Part shown: piece by piece, positions 1 through 10,231 of the stretch
Layout of the letters: each line of letters starts with the position of its first letter
How positions within the stretch are numbered: position 1 is the stretch's first letter
NCBI GenBank assembly: GCA_039105265.1
Contig: JAPFFF010000002.1
Coordinates: 7,192,001 to 7,256,000 of the forward strand
Source: Tritrichomonas musculus
Taxonomy: Eukaryota; Parabasalia; Tritrichomonadida; Tritrichomonadidae
Direction: 5' to 3'
DNA length: 64,000 nucleotides
Translations under genes and position numbers: made by a program
The notes under the pieces: generated by a model
What the model saw: only the letters and a program-made list of their open reading frames with translations
Database searches by the model: none
What the model was told of the DNA's origin: nothing

Positions 1-1
1 A

Positions 2-304
2 ATTCCATCTTTTTGCAGGTTGCAACAAGATGAAGAAGTAGCAACTAAACTCTTGTGTGGTTTACTTGAAAATGTATCTCCGAAAACTTCAAGTTCTTTA
101 CAAGAGAATGTTATAGATGTTGTTGGTATGATATACGTAATGCTAAAACTTCATAAGAAAAGAGCTTCTCTTATAAATTCATCGAAAAATTTCTCGCCAG
201 ATTTAAAAGCTATCATAGCATCCAGTTTAGACATAGAAATAGATATGCCAACGACTCCAAATAAGCCCCTAGTGCCAAAGTATATGGCTTCTTCACACTT
301 CTGA
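2..304 (+). CDS. 3' end of an unidentified protein gene (cut by window edge)
   Basis: The frame is open from the first bases of the window to a TGA at 302-304, about 100 codons, so the true start lies to the left; the first in-frame ATG is well inside the reading frame. The peptide is mostly helical-looking, with a hydrophobic stretch (VIDVVGMIYVMLKL) and a Pro-rich end (TPNKPLVPKY). No motif is recognised. It is followed by a 130-bp A+T-rich spacer and the next gene on the same strand. What supports it as real is the open frame to the window edge and ordinary codon use. Confidence 0.55.
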   Translation: MPSFCRLQQDEEVATKLLCGLLENVSPKTSSSLQENVIDVVGMIYVMLKLHKKRASLINSSKNFSPDLKAIIASSLDIEIDMPTTPNKPLVPKYMASSHF

Positions 305-416
305 TGTTTGTAAATAGATATATTATTTTTTTCTATCTATCATATTTTTTTATTATTATTTATTTATTTATTTTGATGCCTAATACATCAAAAATAAAGT
401 GAGTCATTTTTATTTT

Positions 417-423
417 TCATAAA
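417..423 (+). promoter_or_regulatory. Inr-like initiator TCATAAA
   Basis: TCATAAA fits the trichomonad initiator TCA(+1)YW. The +1 A at 419 would give a 19-base leader before the ATG at 438. Seen by motif only; transcription start is inference. Confidence 0.4.
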
Positions 424-437
424 AAAAAAAAAAGGTA

Positions 438-656
438 ATGAATCAAGACTGCATTTTGTTTCAAGAATCAATTGGAAAGGTGATTAAATCTTTAAATCAA
501 ATGATTGATGAAATGCAGCTGATTGCTAGCAATCATTACAAAAAAAACGATTGTGATGAATTCATTAAAAATATCGAAAATTCAAACATAATAATAGCTC
601 AAGTAACATCCGAATTGCATTCTCTGTATATAACTCGTCCAGAGTTATTTGAATAG
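438..656 (+). CDS. small hypothetical protein, 72 aa
   Basis: A 72-residue acidic/polar protein beginning MNQDCILFQESIG and ending RPELFE before a TAG. It looks almost wholly alpha-helical, with spaced Ile/Leu/Met suggesting two helices (about 8-33 and 40-64). An initiator-like TCATAAA and an A13 run lie just upstream of the ATG, which favours this start. Size and helical pattern recall small subunits of larger complexes (Mediator-type or vesicle-tether subunits), but no family motif can be named. Neighbours give no clue. Confidence 0.5.
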   Translation: MNQDCILFQESIGKVIKSLNQMIDEMQLIASNHYKKNDCDEFIKNIENSNIIIAQVTSELHSLYITRPELFE

Positions 657-861
657 ATTAGGAAATATTATTAATAGTCACAATTAAACAAAACTCAACC
701 AAAACTTTTTTTAAATAACATTATTTAGAGCTGAAATAAAAGGAAAAAAAAACTACAGTTTTAAAAATATAAAAAAACTAATTAAAAATGTAATTTAAAA
801 CGCTTTAAACAATACTTAATGATATAGAATAATATGCATCTATCTTCATATATATATGAAG

Positions 862-1518
862 TTATTTATTTGAATCCTTCATAACTTCTAACTCCATCAT
901 TAATTCATTAATTTTGAATTCCCATGAGTCATCTCGTTCTTTAGCTCTATCTTCATAATCTTGCTTCATTTCTAAAAGTCTATTATTTGAATCCTTTGTT
1001 GCTTCTTTCAATTTTTGAATTTCCATTTCTAATTCAAAATTTTGAGATATTAACTTTTCATTATGCATTTTTGATTTATCATAGGAAGCGCTTATTTTAT
1101 TATATTGTTCTGATAATTCTTCATATTTTTGCTCTAGTTGATTTATTTGATTTAAAATATCATCTTTGCCTAATAGATTCTCTTTTGCATTTTGTTCATT
1201 TGATTGTTCTTTATTTTTTTGGACTTTTTTCATTGAGGATGAAACAGGTATCACAGATGACGGCGCTTTTGAACTAGATTGCGTTTGATATGTTGAAGGC
1301 TTATAATCGATCTTTATAGATTGCGGTAATTCTTTGCTATTTGAACTTTTAATTTGTTTTTCTTTCTTTGAAGTTTTTTTATTTTTCGTTGGATTATCAC
1401 TAATTAATATTTCTTTCTCTTTTTTGCTAAAGACATTATCATTTATATTTTCAGATGCTTTGACTAATTGGCTTGCTTTAGGATCAACACTTGCAAATAC
1501 TTGTTGAAAGATGTTCAT
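862..1518 (-). CDS. coiled-coil protein, 218 aa
   Basis: Starts MNIFQQVFASVDPKAS. Residues about 30-110 are Lys/Ser-rich and probably disordered (KKNKKTSKKEKQ, SSSKAPSSVIPVSSS). Residues about 118-215 form a long heptad-like coiled coil (ILNQINQLEQKYEELSEQYN, then LEMEIQKLKEA and ELMMELEVMK). The stop is TAA right after DSNK. A TCATATA initiator abuts the ATG, giving a very short leader as is usual in trichomonads. Function is unknown; a scaffold or cytoskeletal role is only a guess from the coiled coil. Confidence 0.7.
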   Translation of the reverse strand: MNIFQQVFASVDPKASQLVKASENINDNVFSKKEKEILISDNPTKNKKTSKKEKQIKSSNSKELPQSIKIDYKPSTYQTQSSSKAPSSVIPVSSSMKKVQKNKEQSNEQNAKENLLGKDDILNQINQLEQKYEELSEQYNKISASYDKSKMHNEKLISQNFELEMEIQKLKEATKDSNNRLLEMKQDYEDRAKERDDSWEFKINELMMELEVMKDSNK

Positions 1519-1525
1519 TATATGA
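1519..1525 (-). promoter_or_regulatory. Inr-like initiator TCATATA
   Basis: On the minus strand TCATATA sits directly before the ATG at 1518; +1 A at 1523 gives a 5-base leader. Matches TCA(+1)YW. Confidence 0.5.
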
Positions 1526-1706
1526 AATTTTAAACGTATGAAATTGAATTGGTAAAATGTACATTTTATGTCTTTAGAATATCATAATAAAAAATATAAA
1601 ATTATATTTAATTGTGCATATTATATTGAGGTTATAATTAATTTTTTATAATTTAGTTAAACAAATATTTAATATTAAACTCGACTTGATATGTGATTGG
1701 TTCGAA

Positions 1707-4700
1707 TTACTGTTCTGCTGGTTGTTCTGTTGATTGCTCTGCTGGTTGTTCTGTTGATTGCTCTGCTGGTTGTTCTGTTGATTGCTCTGCTGGTTGTTCT
1801 GCTGATTGTTCAACTGGTTGTTCTGCTGGTTGTTCAACTGATTGTTCAACTGGTTGTTCTGCTGATTGTTCAACTGGTTGTTCTGCTGATTGCTCTGCTG
1901 GTTGTTCTGCTGATTGTTCAACTGGTTGTTCTGTTGATTGCTCTGCTGGTTGTTCTGCTGATTGTTCAACTGATTGTTCAACTGATTGTTCAACTGGTTG
2001 TTCTGCTGATTGTTCAACTGGTTGTTCTGCTGATTGTTCAACTGGTTGTTCTGCTGATTGTTCAACTGATTGTTCAACTGGTTGTTCTGCTGATTGTTCA
2101 ACTGGTTGTTCAACTGATTGTTCAACTGATTGTTCTGCTGATTGCTCTGCTGGTTGTTCTGCTGATTGTTCAACTGGTTGTTCTGCTGATTGTTCAACTG
2201 GTTGTTCTGTTGATTGCTCTGCTGGTTGTTCTGCTGATTGTTCAACTGATTGTTCAACTGGTTGTTCTGCTGATTGTTCAACTGGTTGTTCTGTTGATTG
2301 CTCTGCTGGTTGTTCAACTGATTGTTCAACTGGTTGTTCTGCTGGTTGTTCAACTGATTGTTCAACTGGTTGTTCTGCTGATTGTTCAACTGGTTGTTCT
2401 GCTGATTGCTCTGCTGGTTGTTCTGCTGATTGTTCAACTGGTTGTTCTGCTGATTGTTCAACTGGTTGTTCTGCTGATTGTTCAACTGGTTGTTCTGCTG
2501 ATTGTTCAACTGGTTGTTCTGCTGATTGTTCTGCTGGTTGTTCGCCGTTTTGGTGTTCAAGATGCGATTGTTCCTCATTGTCGTTGATATCTTCAAGTTC
2601 ATTTTCGCCATTTTCATCTGGCCCGGTAATATCTTCTAGTCTTGGTGGACGAATAGTTTGCCTCCTTCTATTTATAGTTGGTTTATTTTCAGCTTTAATT
2701 TGAACGTTAAATTGAGCATGTTCTTTCTTTTCCGGAATTTCTTCTTCATCTTCTTCATTTTTATATTTCATTGATGGTTGTACAAGAATATCAGACGGTT
2801 TATAATCGGCCAACTCCTCTGCTAGGTGAGGTCTTCTACTCAATACAGATTTGCAAAGAATTGTATCTTCTGATGGATTGTTTTTAGTATGATCAACAAC
2901 AAATTCAAATAAAGATCCATTAATATAGAGTGAATCGTTGCTTCCTTTATTTTTATTATTTGATGATGTATTTGGTTTATTATTTGCGCTTTCCTTAATG
3001 AAGCCATCTCTAACATTATCCAAATCTGTACTATAAATAGGAAGTTCGGGTTTTTCTTCTTGAGTGAATGGAAATGGAATTCCAAAGATTGATTGAATTA
3101 TCTTTAAATGCTGATTCTTTGAAGGTTTAACGATTTTTAGCATCTTGCTTAGCTCATAAACTGAGTCATCAAGAATTCCAGCAAGGAAAACATCTTGTTC
3201 ATCTATTGATGGGCCGCCAGTATGGACACCGCCGCCACCAATTCCTGCTCCTCCTTTTCCAGGAAGGATTGATGAAATTGAAGCTGAAGTAAGAGATGAT
3301 AAAGCTGTATCTGCAAATTCAAATTCTCCAGGAACTGCGTCAATCAATGTACAATTCTCCATGTTTCTGCTCAATGCTCTAAGAAGAAGTTGGCTGTATT
3401 TGAAGAGAACTTGAGGAGGTTGACCAGAAAGGAGACGAGTTACATCTTCTCTAAATAAGCATGTATTACATAATGATTTGTTATGAGAAACAACTTCAAG
3501 AATTTCAAGAACATGATTTGCATTCTTCATTTCTGATGATGAAAACTTAGCTGTCAATAAGCAATTATTAATCTTGATGAGATCAACAAAGTGTTTATAT
3601 CCGGATTCACCAATTAGATTCTTTGATACATCAATGTGTTTGATTTGATTGTTTTGTTTTAATTCAGAAAGTAATTGATCTAGATCAGATTTAAGTGTGG
3701 AAATGCCAAGACCATTTAATGAGAGACTCTCTAATTTAGGAAGTTGTAATAGTCTTGTTAACTGTGAATTCATTCCAGGACCTGAATTAAAGTTTCCATT
3801 TAGTGCAAGAGTAGTAAGTACTGGAAACTTTTTGTATGAATTATTAAACATCACTAAATCATCAAATGTAAGTTTATTTCTATCAAGAATAAGATTATAA
3901 AGTTTTTCGCCAAGTCCGCCTGAGACTTCTCTCAAAAAGATAGAAATCTTTGTTCCAGAAAGTTTGCAGCCACTCAAATTCAAGCTTAAATGAGTAATAT
4001 TTTTGTTTTTAGAAAGTGTGTGTAAAATTTGTTGAAAGTTATCATCTTCAAAATCGCAATCAATAAATTCAATATTTTTGAGTGTATCAGTTCTATTAAA
4101 ATATCTGCAAAGGTCATAAGTTGAATCTGGAGTGATTTTGGTTCCATATATGCGCAAATGATTGAATGGTTGATTACAACAGTCAATCATCATAGCCAAC
4201 TTTTCGATGTTTTCGGTAGGGCCGAATGATAATGTCACAATGTTGAATATTTCAGACTTTTGAAATTCATTTAAAAGATTGATAAGCATCCCTGTGCAGT
4301 TTTCATTTAAAAAGTTTCCGGCTATTAATAGTTCTTCTATCTCCCAAAGATTCTCGTTTTCATTAATTGCATCAAAAAGAGCAAGAATTGATTCTTCATT
4401 CATATTGCAATCTTCAAAATTTAAGGTTTCAACAGGGGCTGTAACTAATTGTAGAGCTTTAAAGAAATATGGAAAGTCATTGAGTTTGTTGCCACTTATG
4501 TCATAATAAATAGGATAATCATGATCAGTATTTGTAAATTCTTCAAGAAAAGCTTTGCCACCTGTTGTGCAACCACAGTTACGAATTCTAATTGCTTTGC
4601 ATGATTTATTTGATGTTGCAAGACGAGCAGCGCAACTAATAAGGTTTGGCGACTTGATTGAATTGGCAGTAAAAATATGAGTAAACGGGCAATATGCTAA

Positions 4701-5339
4701 TGCATTGACGATAGGGTCTAAAGAGAAAGAAAGACCAAATCTATGATCTGTAAAATAAACTGGAAGATCGTTCGCATTAAAAATTGGATTTCCATAATAA
4801 AGTAAAGTGTAATAATACATTACGATGTTATGATAGAAGTTTGTCTTAAAATATGAGCATTCTGCATTATATTGTAATTGAAAAAGCTGAGAAGGTGACA
4901 TTCTTGGTTTGAATGGAGGGAATAATGACATATCAAAAGATTGAAAAATGAATCTTTTGTGAGGTGGTAATAATGGAAAACTCAAAACATAATTTCGAAT
5001 TAGTGAACGAGTAAAATGGACAACAGCTGGTGAATGAATTTTAAGAGATGGAAGTTTGTTGTAAAAAGTAATTTCAACATCAGTTTCTTTTTCCACATTG
5101 ATTTCATTTATATCTTTGATATGGTATAATTGAGGAACTTTCATTCCACTGAAAAATCCCTTAACAATTGGAATAATATAATGTTCTGTTAATGCAATTA
5201 ACGAATTTGAATGTTTTTTCTTTCCATAATGAATATCTGCGCGAAATGATATATGAGTTCTTTTTTGTGTTGGAGGAATATTTTGTTCCACAAATTTTCT
5301 TTCAGTGGGCGAAAGGCGATAATCTTTCTTTGAAGTCAT
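1707..5339 (-). CDS. CARMIL-like leucine-rich-repeat protein with (A/V/T)EQ(P/S) tail, 1210 aa
   Basis: Order of parts: about 15-125, a PH-like segment (SFRADIHYGKKKHSNSLIAL, then NYVLSFPLLPPHKR); about 230-640, leucine-rich repeats (e.g. VETLNFEDCNMNEESILALF, LYNLILDRNKLTFDDL, LESLSLNGLGISTL); 690-720, a Gly-rich link; 800-930, an acidic/basic linker with a basic patch KPTINRRRQTIRPPR; 933-1210, about 70 tetrapeptides (A/V/T)EQ(P/S). PH plus LRR in this order is the layout of CARMIL actin-capping-protein regulators, which trichomonads carry in many copies. The basic patch is where a capping-protein-interaction motif might be, but the match is weak. The ATG at 5339 is backed by an initiator 21 bases upstream. 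Function in actin control is family-based inference. Confidence 0.8.
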   Translation of the reverse strand: MTSKKDYRLSPTERKFVEQNIPPTQKRTHISFRADIHYGKKKHSNSLIALTEHYIIPIVKGFFSGMKVPQLYHIKDINEINVEKETDVEITFYNKLPSLKIHSPAVVHFTRSLIRNYVLSFPLLPPHKRFIFQSFDMSLFPPFKPRMSPSQLFQLQYNAECSYFKTNFYHNIVMYYYTLLYYGNPIFNANDLPVYFTDHRFGLSFSLDPIVNALAYCPFTHIFTANSIKSPNLISCAARLATSNKSCKAIRIRNCGCTTGGKAFLEEFTNTDHDYPIYYDISGNKLNDFPYFFKALQLVTAPVETLNFEDCNMNEESILALFDAINENENLWEIEELLIAGNFLNENCTGMLINLLNEFQKSEIFNIVTLSFGPTENIEKLAMMIDCCNQPFNHLRIYGTKITPDSTYDLCRYFNRTDTLKNIEFIDCDFEDDNFQQILHTLSKNKNITHLSLNLSGCKLSGTKISIFLREVSGGLGEKLYNLILDRNKLTFDDLVMFNNSYKKFPVLTTLALNGNFNSGPGMNSQLTRLLQLPKLESLSLNGLGISTLKSDLDQLLSELKQNNQIKHIDVSKNLIGESGYKHFVDLIKINNCLLTAKFSSSEMKNANHVLEILEVVSHNKSLCNTCLFREDVTRLLSGQPPQVLFKYSQLLLRALSRNMENCTLIDAVPGEFEFADTALSSLTSASISSILPGKGGAGIGGGGVHTGGPSIDEQDVFLAGILDDSVYELSKMLKIVKPSKNQHLKIIQSIFGIPFPFTQEEKPELPIYSTDLDNVRDGFIKESANNKPNTSSNNKNKGSNDSLYINGSLFEFVVDHTKNNPSEDTILCKSVLSRRPHLAEELADYKPSDILVQPSMKYKNEEDEEEIPEKKEHAQFNVQIKAENKPTINRRRQTIRPPRLEDITGPDENGENELEDINDNEEQSHLEHQNGEQPAEQSAEQPVEQSAEQPVEQSAEQPVEQSAEQPVEQSAEQPAEQSAEQPVEQSAEQPVEQSVEQPAEQPVEQSVEQPAEQSTEQPVEQSAEQPVEQSVEQSAEQPAEQSTEQPVEQSAEQPVEQSAEQPAEQSAEQSVEQSVEQPVEQSAEQPVEQSVEQSAEQPVEQSAEQPVEQSAEQPVEQSVEQSVEQSAEQPAEQSTEQPVEQSAEQPAEQSAEQPVEQSAEQPVEQSVEQPAEQPVEQSAEQPAEQSTEQPAEQSTEQPAEQSTEQPAEQ
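1708..2544. repeat. 12-bp tandem repeat encoding the EQ tail
   Basis: About 70 degenerate copies of a 12-base unit (minus-strand sense GARCARCCDGYW-like, read GAACAATCAGCA and relatives) fill the 3' end of the LRR gene. Ordered super-patterns (SAEQPVEQ alternation) suggest expansion by slippage or unequal exchange. Because 12 is a multiple of 3 and the unit lacks stop triplets in several frames, long open frames of Cys-Ser, Val-Leu or Asn-Gln repeats also appear; these are by-products. Confidence 0.95.
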
Positions 5340-5355
5340 TTTTTATTATTTTGAT

Positions 5356-5362
5356 TAAGTGA
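5356..5362 (-). promoter_or_regulatory. Inr-like initiator TCACTTA
   Basis: Minus-strand TCACTTA; +1 A at 5360 gives a 21-base leader for the LRR gene starting at 5339. Fits TCA(+1)YW. Confidence 0.5.
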
Positions 5363-5589
5363 TTTTGAATTAAAAGATAATAAATTAAATGGTTTATTTT
5401 TAATATTACAGAAAAAGTGTCTATTTCAAAATTTTAAAACAAAATTGTAGATGAAAATCAGAAAATATATTATTATTAATTGTTAAAAAAATCTTGGTAA
5501 AACATGTGTGGTAAAAAAGTTTAACTGTACGATTTTTTTGTCAAAGCAATTGGTGTATATTTGGGAAGAAAAAATTGTTAAAAATTTTG

Positions 5590-7898
5590 AAAGGTCGTAC
5601 AACTAAATTGAATAAAAAATAAAATTAAATAAATTTATATTTATCTTAATAAATAATTTATTTAATAATTATAATATATAATTTATATATTTTATATCCA
5701 ATATTATAAAATGTAATGGTTGAAATGAAGACTTTAATTAAATTTCAATATTTATCGATTTCTTATATAATTGTATCATTTAAAAAATATAGATGTCATA
5801 TGAATGGATATACTATGTGTTATACAAATAATATTTTACTTTTTGACAAAATCCTTCAGTAATTGAAATATTAAACTTTTTATATTTATGAAACCAATCA
5901 ACTAAATCTTCATTTTTAGAAAAAACTGACATTTGATTTAGAATGAAATTCAAATATATTAGAAAGTAAATGCATATAAATAAAATATGTGTATAGTAAC
6001 GGCAAAAATATAAAATTGTTTTATTTTTTAAATATATATTGTATTTAATGTATTATTAAAAAATGAATATAACATTGTCTCATTTTAATCGATAAATGCA
6101 TCGGTAAACAAAAAACTTTTTTTGTGAAAAATAATTACAATAAATATTCAATTTAATAAAAATATTTTTTTTTTCATATCTTTATATGATATTGCTTTTT
6201 CGATATATTTTATATATTTATATTATGATGTTAAATTTGTAAAATTAATTATTATTTCTTTAATTTTAAATATTTGCATTTGTTTTAATTTTTATTATTA
6301 TATTTATACTCCAAAGGAGGTATTTAAGTTTTTCTTCATTTTAGCATGCTATTTTACTCTCATGAGCAAAAAATAATACATTATTACTATCATCAGCATG
6401 ATTAATGTTTGATTTTTTTTTTAACATAAAAATTGATGCTAGAACTTATATTCATTAAAATTTCTCTAAATGCATGAATGTATATCTCGTTGGTACACAA
6501 AATTATAATTCTTCTTGGTTTCATTCAATAAAAAAATTGAATTTCGTTCTTTGGAATTAAAAAATTTATATTTTATATTTTATATTTTTATTAATTCAAA
6601 GTATAATATAATTATTTCAATTTTGTTATATTTTATTTTTAGATTTATTCATTTATTCAGTATCAATAGAAAATAGTGCATTGAAAAAAAAATTCAGAGT
6701 GTATTTTGAATTCATATCTCAATATTTTTGAATACATATATCAATATATATCTTAATATTTATGAGATATTGAAATATTTGAAACAACCTTTTAAAAAGT
6801 GTTTACATTTTATGACAATTTTAATATAAATATTCATTGACAGTAAACAAATATATTCATTTATTTATATCAAATATATATAATATGTTTAATATCAAAT
6901 ATTATAAATTGATATCAAATCTAATATCAATGTATTAATGAAATTATCGAGGTCCATATTTAAAAGAAATTCTTAGATGCACCTATCGAGTAGTTTGCTG
7001 CAATTATCAGTTCATTTTATTTTATACATGAATAAAAATAATATATACGATTTATAAGAAATAAAATTAACCAAAATCCTCCAAAAAAATAAAAATTTAA
7101 CAAAAAACCCAATTTTTTTTTAAAAATTCCTTAAATTTTAGTTCATTTTTAAATATATACCTCAGGAGTATGCTAATATCAATATATGATACAGAATTAG
7201 GTATTATATTTATTAATTCTTTCTCAAATAATGTTAGATAGGAAAGATATTCTCATTATTATAATATTAAAAAAGTTCAAAATCACCCTTTAAAATTAAA
7301 ATATTAGAGCATGATTGCAATATTAATAAATATTTTTAAAAGTACAATGTAAAAAAATGAAAAATTGGGTGGATATTTTCAAAATATTGAAAAATCAAAA
7401 ATACGTTATTTTCGTTACTATACACATAATAAAATTGTATTCTTCATTTGGCTCCTGTAACGTCCAATTTTTTTAAAATCATCATTTAATAATTCAACAA
7501 ATTCAATTTTTCTGCGTTTTTAGCTAAAAAATGAATTTTTTTTTCAATAATAATAACTATTTTTATATAACACTTAATGTTTTAAAAGCATATAAAAAGA
7601 TATCAAAAGAATTAATGATTAGAATAAATTATATAAAAAGTTATCACTATTCTAAATTTTTATAAAGTGTTAAAAAAATCTTATCAAAAATAATCAAAAT
7701 AAATTGAGATAAAATACTCAAATTTATTTTCTGAAGAAAATTTAATATATACTTATATCCTTTTAGTTTTTATTTTAATTTAAATTTTGTACGATGCAAA
7801 TATTTATAAAACTGATTATTATTATAATAATAAAATATAATTAGTTTAAACAAACCAATCATTGAGTTTTACTGTTAAAATTCAGTTGTACGACCTTT
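5590..7898. mobile_element. inverted-repeat element family A, copy 1 (interrupted by a nested element)
   Basis: Ends are inverted repeats beginning AAAGGTCGTACAACT (right end reads AGTTGTACGACCTTT). The 8 bases AAATTTTG occur directly on both sides (5582-5589 and 7899-7906), a perfect target-site duplication. Without the nested 1,440-bp insert and its 8-bp duplication this copy is 861 bp, matching copy 2 at 9364-10223. No ORF is seen, so it is a non-autonomous DNA element (MITE class). An 8-bp duplication fits hAT or P-type transposases; the superfamily is not proven. Confidence 0.9.
5987..7426. mobile_element. inverted-repeat element family B, nested inside family A
   Basis: A 1,440-bp insert whose ends are a perfect 15-bp inverted repeat ATGTGTATAGTAACG. 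The 8 bases AATAAAAT flank it directly (5979-5986 and 7427-7434), and the empty site (one AATAAAAT) is present in the uninterrupted copy of family A near 9750, so the insertion is proven by comparison. No ORF above 60 codons lies inside and it is extremely A+T-rich; probably a non-autonomous or decayed DNA element with 8-bp duplications. Confidence 0.9.
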
Positions 7899-8132
7899 AA
7901 ATTTTGTTAACTTTACAATTTTCTGAACCATAATTTATTTCATTTCGTTAAGATCTAGAAATATAAAACATACAAAAATAACATGGTTTTTACCGTTTAC
8001 TATACAAATGTGGAGGAAAAAACCTAACAATTGAAACTAATTCTAAAATATATATTAAATAGGGAAAAAAAAGTTTGTTTTCCCTTCTATATTTGTACAT
8101 AAAATAAAATAAAATAAAAAAGAAACAAGATA

Positions 8133-9158
8133 TTATATGTATGGTCTAAAAATGTCTTGGTCTTTTTGTGGCCAAGGGTTAAAAATGTCATTTGATGGAT
8201 TAGATTGAGTAATTGAAAGTGTGTCAATTGAAAAATCTTGACTGGGATCATCTATTGAGAATTTTTGATCCAAAATCTCAAATTCGTTCAAATTATTATT
8301 TATTATAGAAGGTTGTTCAGGTTTTTCAATTGGAATCAAATATGATGAAAACGATGGAGTCACTTCTTTTGATTGGGTATTTGAAATTCTGTTGTTATTA
8401 ATTTCAGGCGAACAAGGATTATTCAACAGTAGAGTAGGAAGAGATCCAACATTTGATATATTACTTGATGGTGAATCAAAAATTGTCAGATTTATATTAT
8501 GTGAAGTATTTATTATTAAAGGTCCAGTTCTTGTAATACAATCTGATTGATGATCATTATTTTGACTAGATTCTAAAACCAAATTTGAAGATTGATTGGT
8601 GATGGACTTAACTTTATTAGCTTTACTATTGGAATTTGTATTATTATTGCTGTTGTCAAGTTGAGCTGCGTTAATAGTTAGAGATATCATTGGATTTTTG
8701 GAAACTAATTGTTGCTTTAATTGTTGTATTTTATTTGAATCCATCTGTGGTATTGATTTTTTGAGGATAACTCGACATAATTCTGCAGTCTTGGCTGATA
8801 TAAGTTTTTCGTAAGATTCAGGTGTTAATTTGGAGTGAGGCGACCAACAGGCAGCTTCAATTTTTTGTGCATGCGCATATGCAACTTTTTGTTTTTCAAT
8901 TGGGGATACAGAATCTTTTTGAAGAATTTGGATGAAGTTTAGTACGTTCATAATCTGATTGACTGAGCTATTAAGGCATTTTTTCCTTTGAATATAATTT
9001 CTGCGAGGCTTTTGCTTTGGTAAAATAGAAGATGGTATACCTGAGGAAGAAGAAGGAGTTGATAATGTTGCCGAGAGAGTTGGAATAGCTATTGATGCAG
9101 TCGCTGTTGGGGATGATGATGGCGATAGAGAGGAGGACTGTAAAGGAGATGATAGCAT
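8133..9158 (-). CDS. Ser/Asn-rich protein with a short KIX- or TFIIS-like helical segment, 341 aa
   Basis: Residues 1-50 are Ser/Pro/Thr-rich (LSPSSSPTATASIAIPT). A compact helical part spans about 60-155: NYIQRKKCLNSSVNQIMNVL, then KVAYAHAQKIEAACW and SYEKLISAKTAELCRVILKK. The pattern A-x-KIE-x-A-x-W ... Y-x-x-x-I-x-x-KT-x-EL recalls small helical domains of transcription factors (KIX of plant/fungal coactivators or the TFIIS central domain); I cannot choose between them and may be wrong. The rest (160-341) is Asn/Ser-rich and ends in acidic, activation-domain-like repeats (QKFSIDDPSQDFSIDTLS). The gene sits between two copies of element family A. No initiator motif is clear. Confidence 0.6.
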   Translation of the reverse strand: MLSSPLQSSSLSPSSSPTATASIAIPTLSATLSTPSSSSGIPSSILPKQKPRRNYIQRKKCLNSSVNQIMNVLNFIQILQKDSVSPIEKQKVAYAHAQKIEAACWSPHSKLTPESYEKLISAKTAELCRVILKKSIPQMDSNKIQQLKQQLVSKNPMISLTINAAQLDNSNNNTNSNSKANKVKSITNQSSNLVLESSQNNDHQSDCITRTGPLIINTSHNINLTIFDSPSSNISNVGSLPTLLLNNPCSPEINNNRISNTQSKEVTPSFSSYLIPIEKPEQPSIINNNLNEFEILDQKFSIDDPSQDFSIDTLSITQSNPSNDIFNPWPQKDQDIFRPYI

Positions 9159-9363
9159 GTTGAAATTTTTCTCTACTATTTTTCAATAGTATTTTGAAAA
9201 AAATAATTGAAAATCTCTTTTTTTTGAAAAAATGTCATTCATCAAAAATTTGAAATGAAATATCTTCCTTTATTTCCCAAAATGCTCTCATTTCTATAAA
9301 AAATTATTCAATAAATAATATAATTTTATTAAAAAAAAAACTTTCAGGATAAAATCATAAAAT

Positions 9364-10223
9364 AAAGGTCGTACAACTAAATTGAATAAAAAATAAAATT
9401 ATATAAATTTATATTTATCTTAATGAATAATTTATTCAATAATTATATTATATAATTTATATATTTTATATCAAATATTATAAAATGTAATTGTTGAAAT
9501 AAAGACTTTAATTTAAATTCGATTTATACCAATTTCTTAAATTTTTGTATCATTTAAAAAATATAGATGTCATTTGAATGGGTATACTATGTGTTATACA
9601 AATAATATTTTGCTTTTTGACGAAATCCTTCAGTAATTGAAATATTAAACTTTTTAAATTTTTGAAATCAATCAACTAAATCTTCATTTTTAGAAAAAAC
9701 TGACATTTGATTTGGGATGAAATTCTAATATATTAGAAAGTAAATGCATATAAATAAAATTGTATTCTTCATTGGGCTCCTGTAACGTCCAATTTTTTTA
9801 AAATCATCATTTAATAATTCAACAAATTCAATTTTTCTGCATTTTTAGCCAAAAAATGAATTTTTTTTTCAATAATAATAACTATTTTTATATAACACTT
9901 AATGTTTTAAAAGCATATAAAAAAATATAAAAAGAATTAATGATTAGAATAAATTATATAAAAAGTTATCGATATTCTAAATTTTTATAAAGTGTTATAA
10001 AACTCTTATCAAAAATAATTAAAATAAATTGAGATAAAATACTCAAATTTATTTTCTGAAGAAAATTTAATATATACTTATATCCTTTTAGTTTTTATTT
10101 TAATTAGAATTTCGTACGATGCAAATATTTATAAAACTAATTATTATTATAATAATAAAATATAATTAGTTTGAACAAACCAATCATTGAGTTTTACTGT
10201 AAAAATTCAGTTGTACGACCTTT
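9364..10223. mobile_element. inverted-repeat element family A, copy 2 (uninterrupted, 860 bp)
   Basis: Same ends as copy 1 (AAAGGTCGTACAACT and its complement), same orientation, and clear similarity along the whole length. The 8 bases CATAAAAT flank it directly (9356-9363 and 10224-10231). Non-coding. It supplies the empty site that proves the nested insertion in copy 1. Scattered substitutions between the copies show that neither is brand new. Confidence 0.9.
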
Positions 10224-10231
10224 CATAAAAT

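Noticed and set aside
987-1277. Hydrophobic plus-strand ORF over the coiled-coil gene
   Set aside because: Antisense of Lys/Glu-rich codons reads as Leu/Phe; no independent support.
1693-2544. Repeat block as a CRISPR-like array
   Set aside because: Units are contiguous 12-mers inside a eukaryotic ORF, with no spacers.
1646-2703. Long ORFs of NNQQNNQL, CSADCSTGC and VVLLIVQL repeats overlapping the LRR gene
   Set aside because: They are other-frame readings of the 12-bp repeat that encodes the EQ tail; no start signals and no non-repeat domains of their own.
3600-5339. Bacterial-type NLR or BspA surface protein for the LRR gene
   Set aside because: No signal peptide, no NACHT, and the repeats are RNase-inhibitor/CARMIL-like rather than BspA-like.
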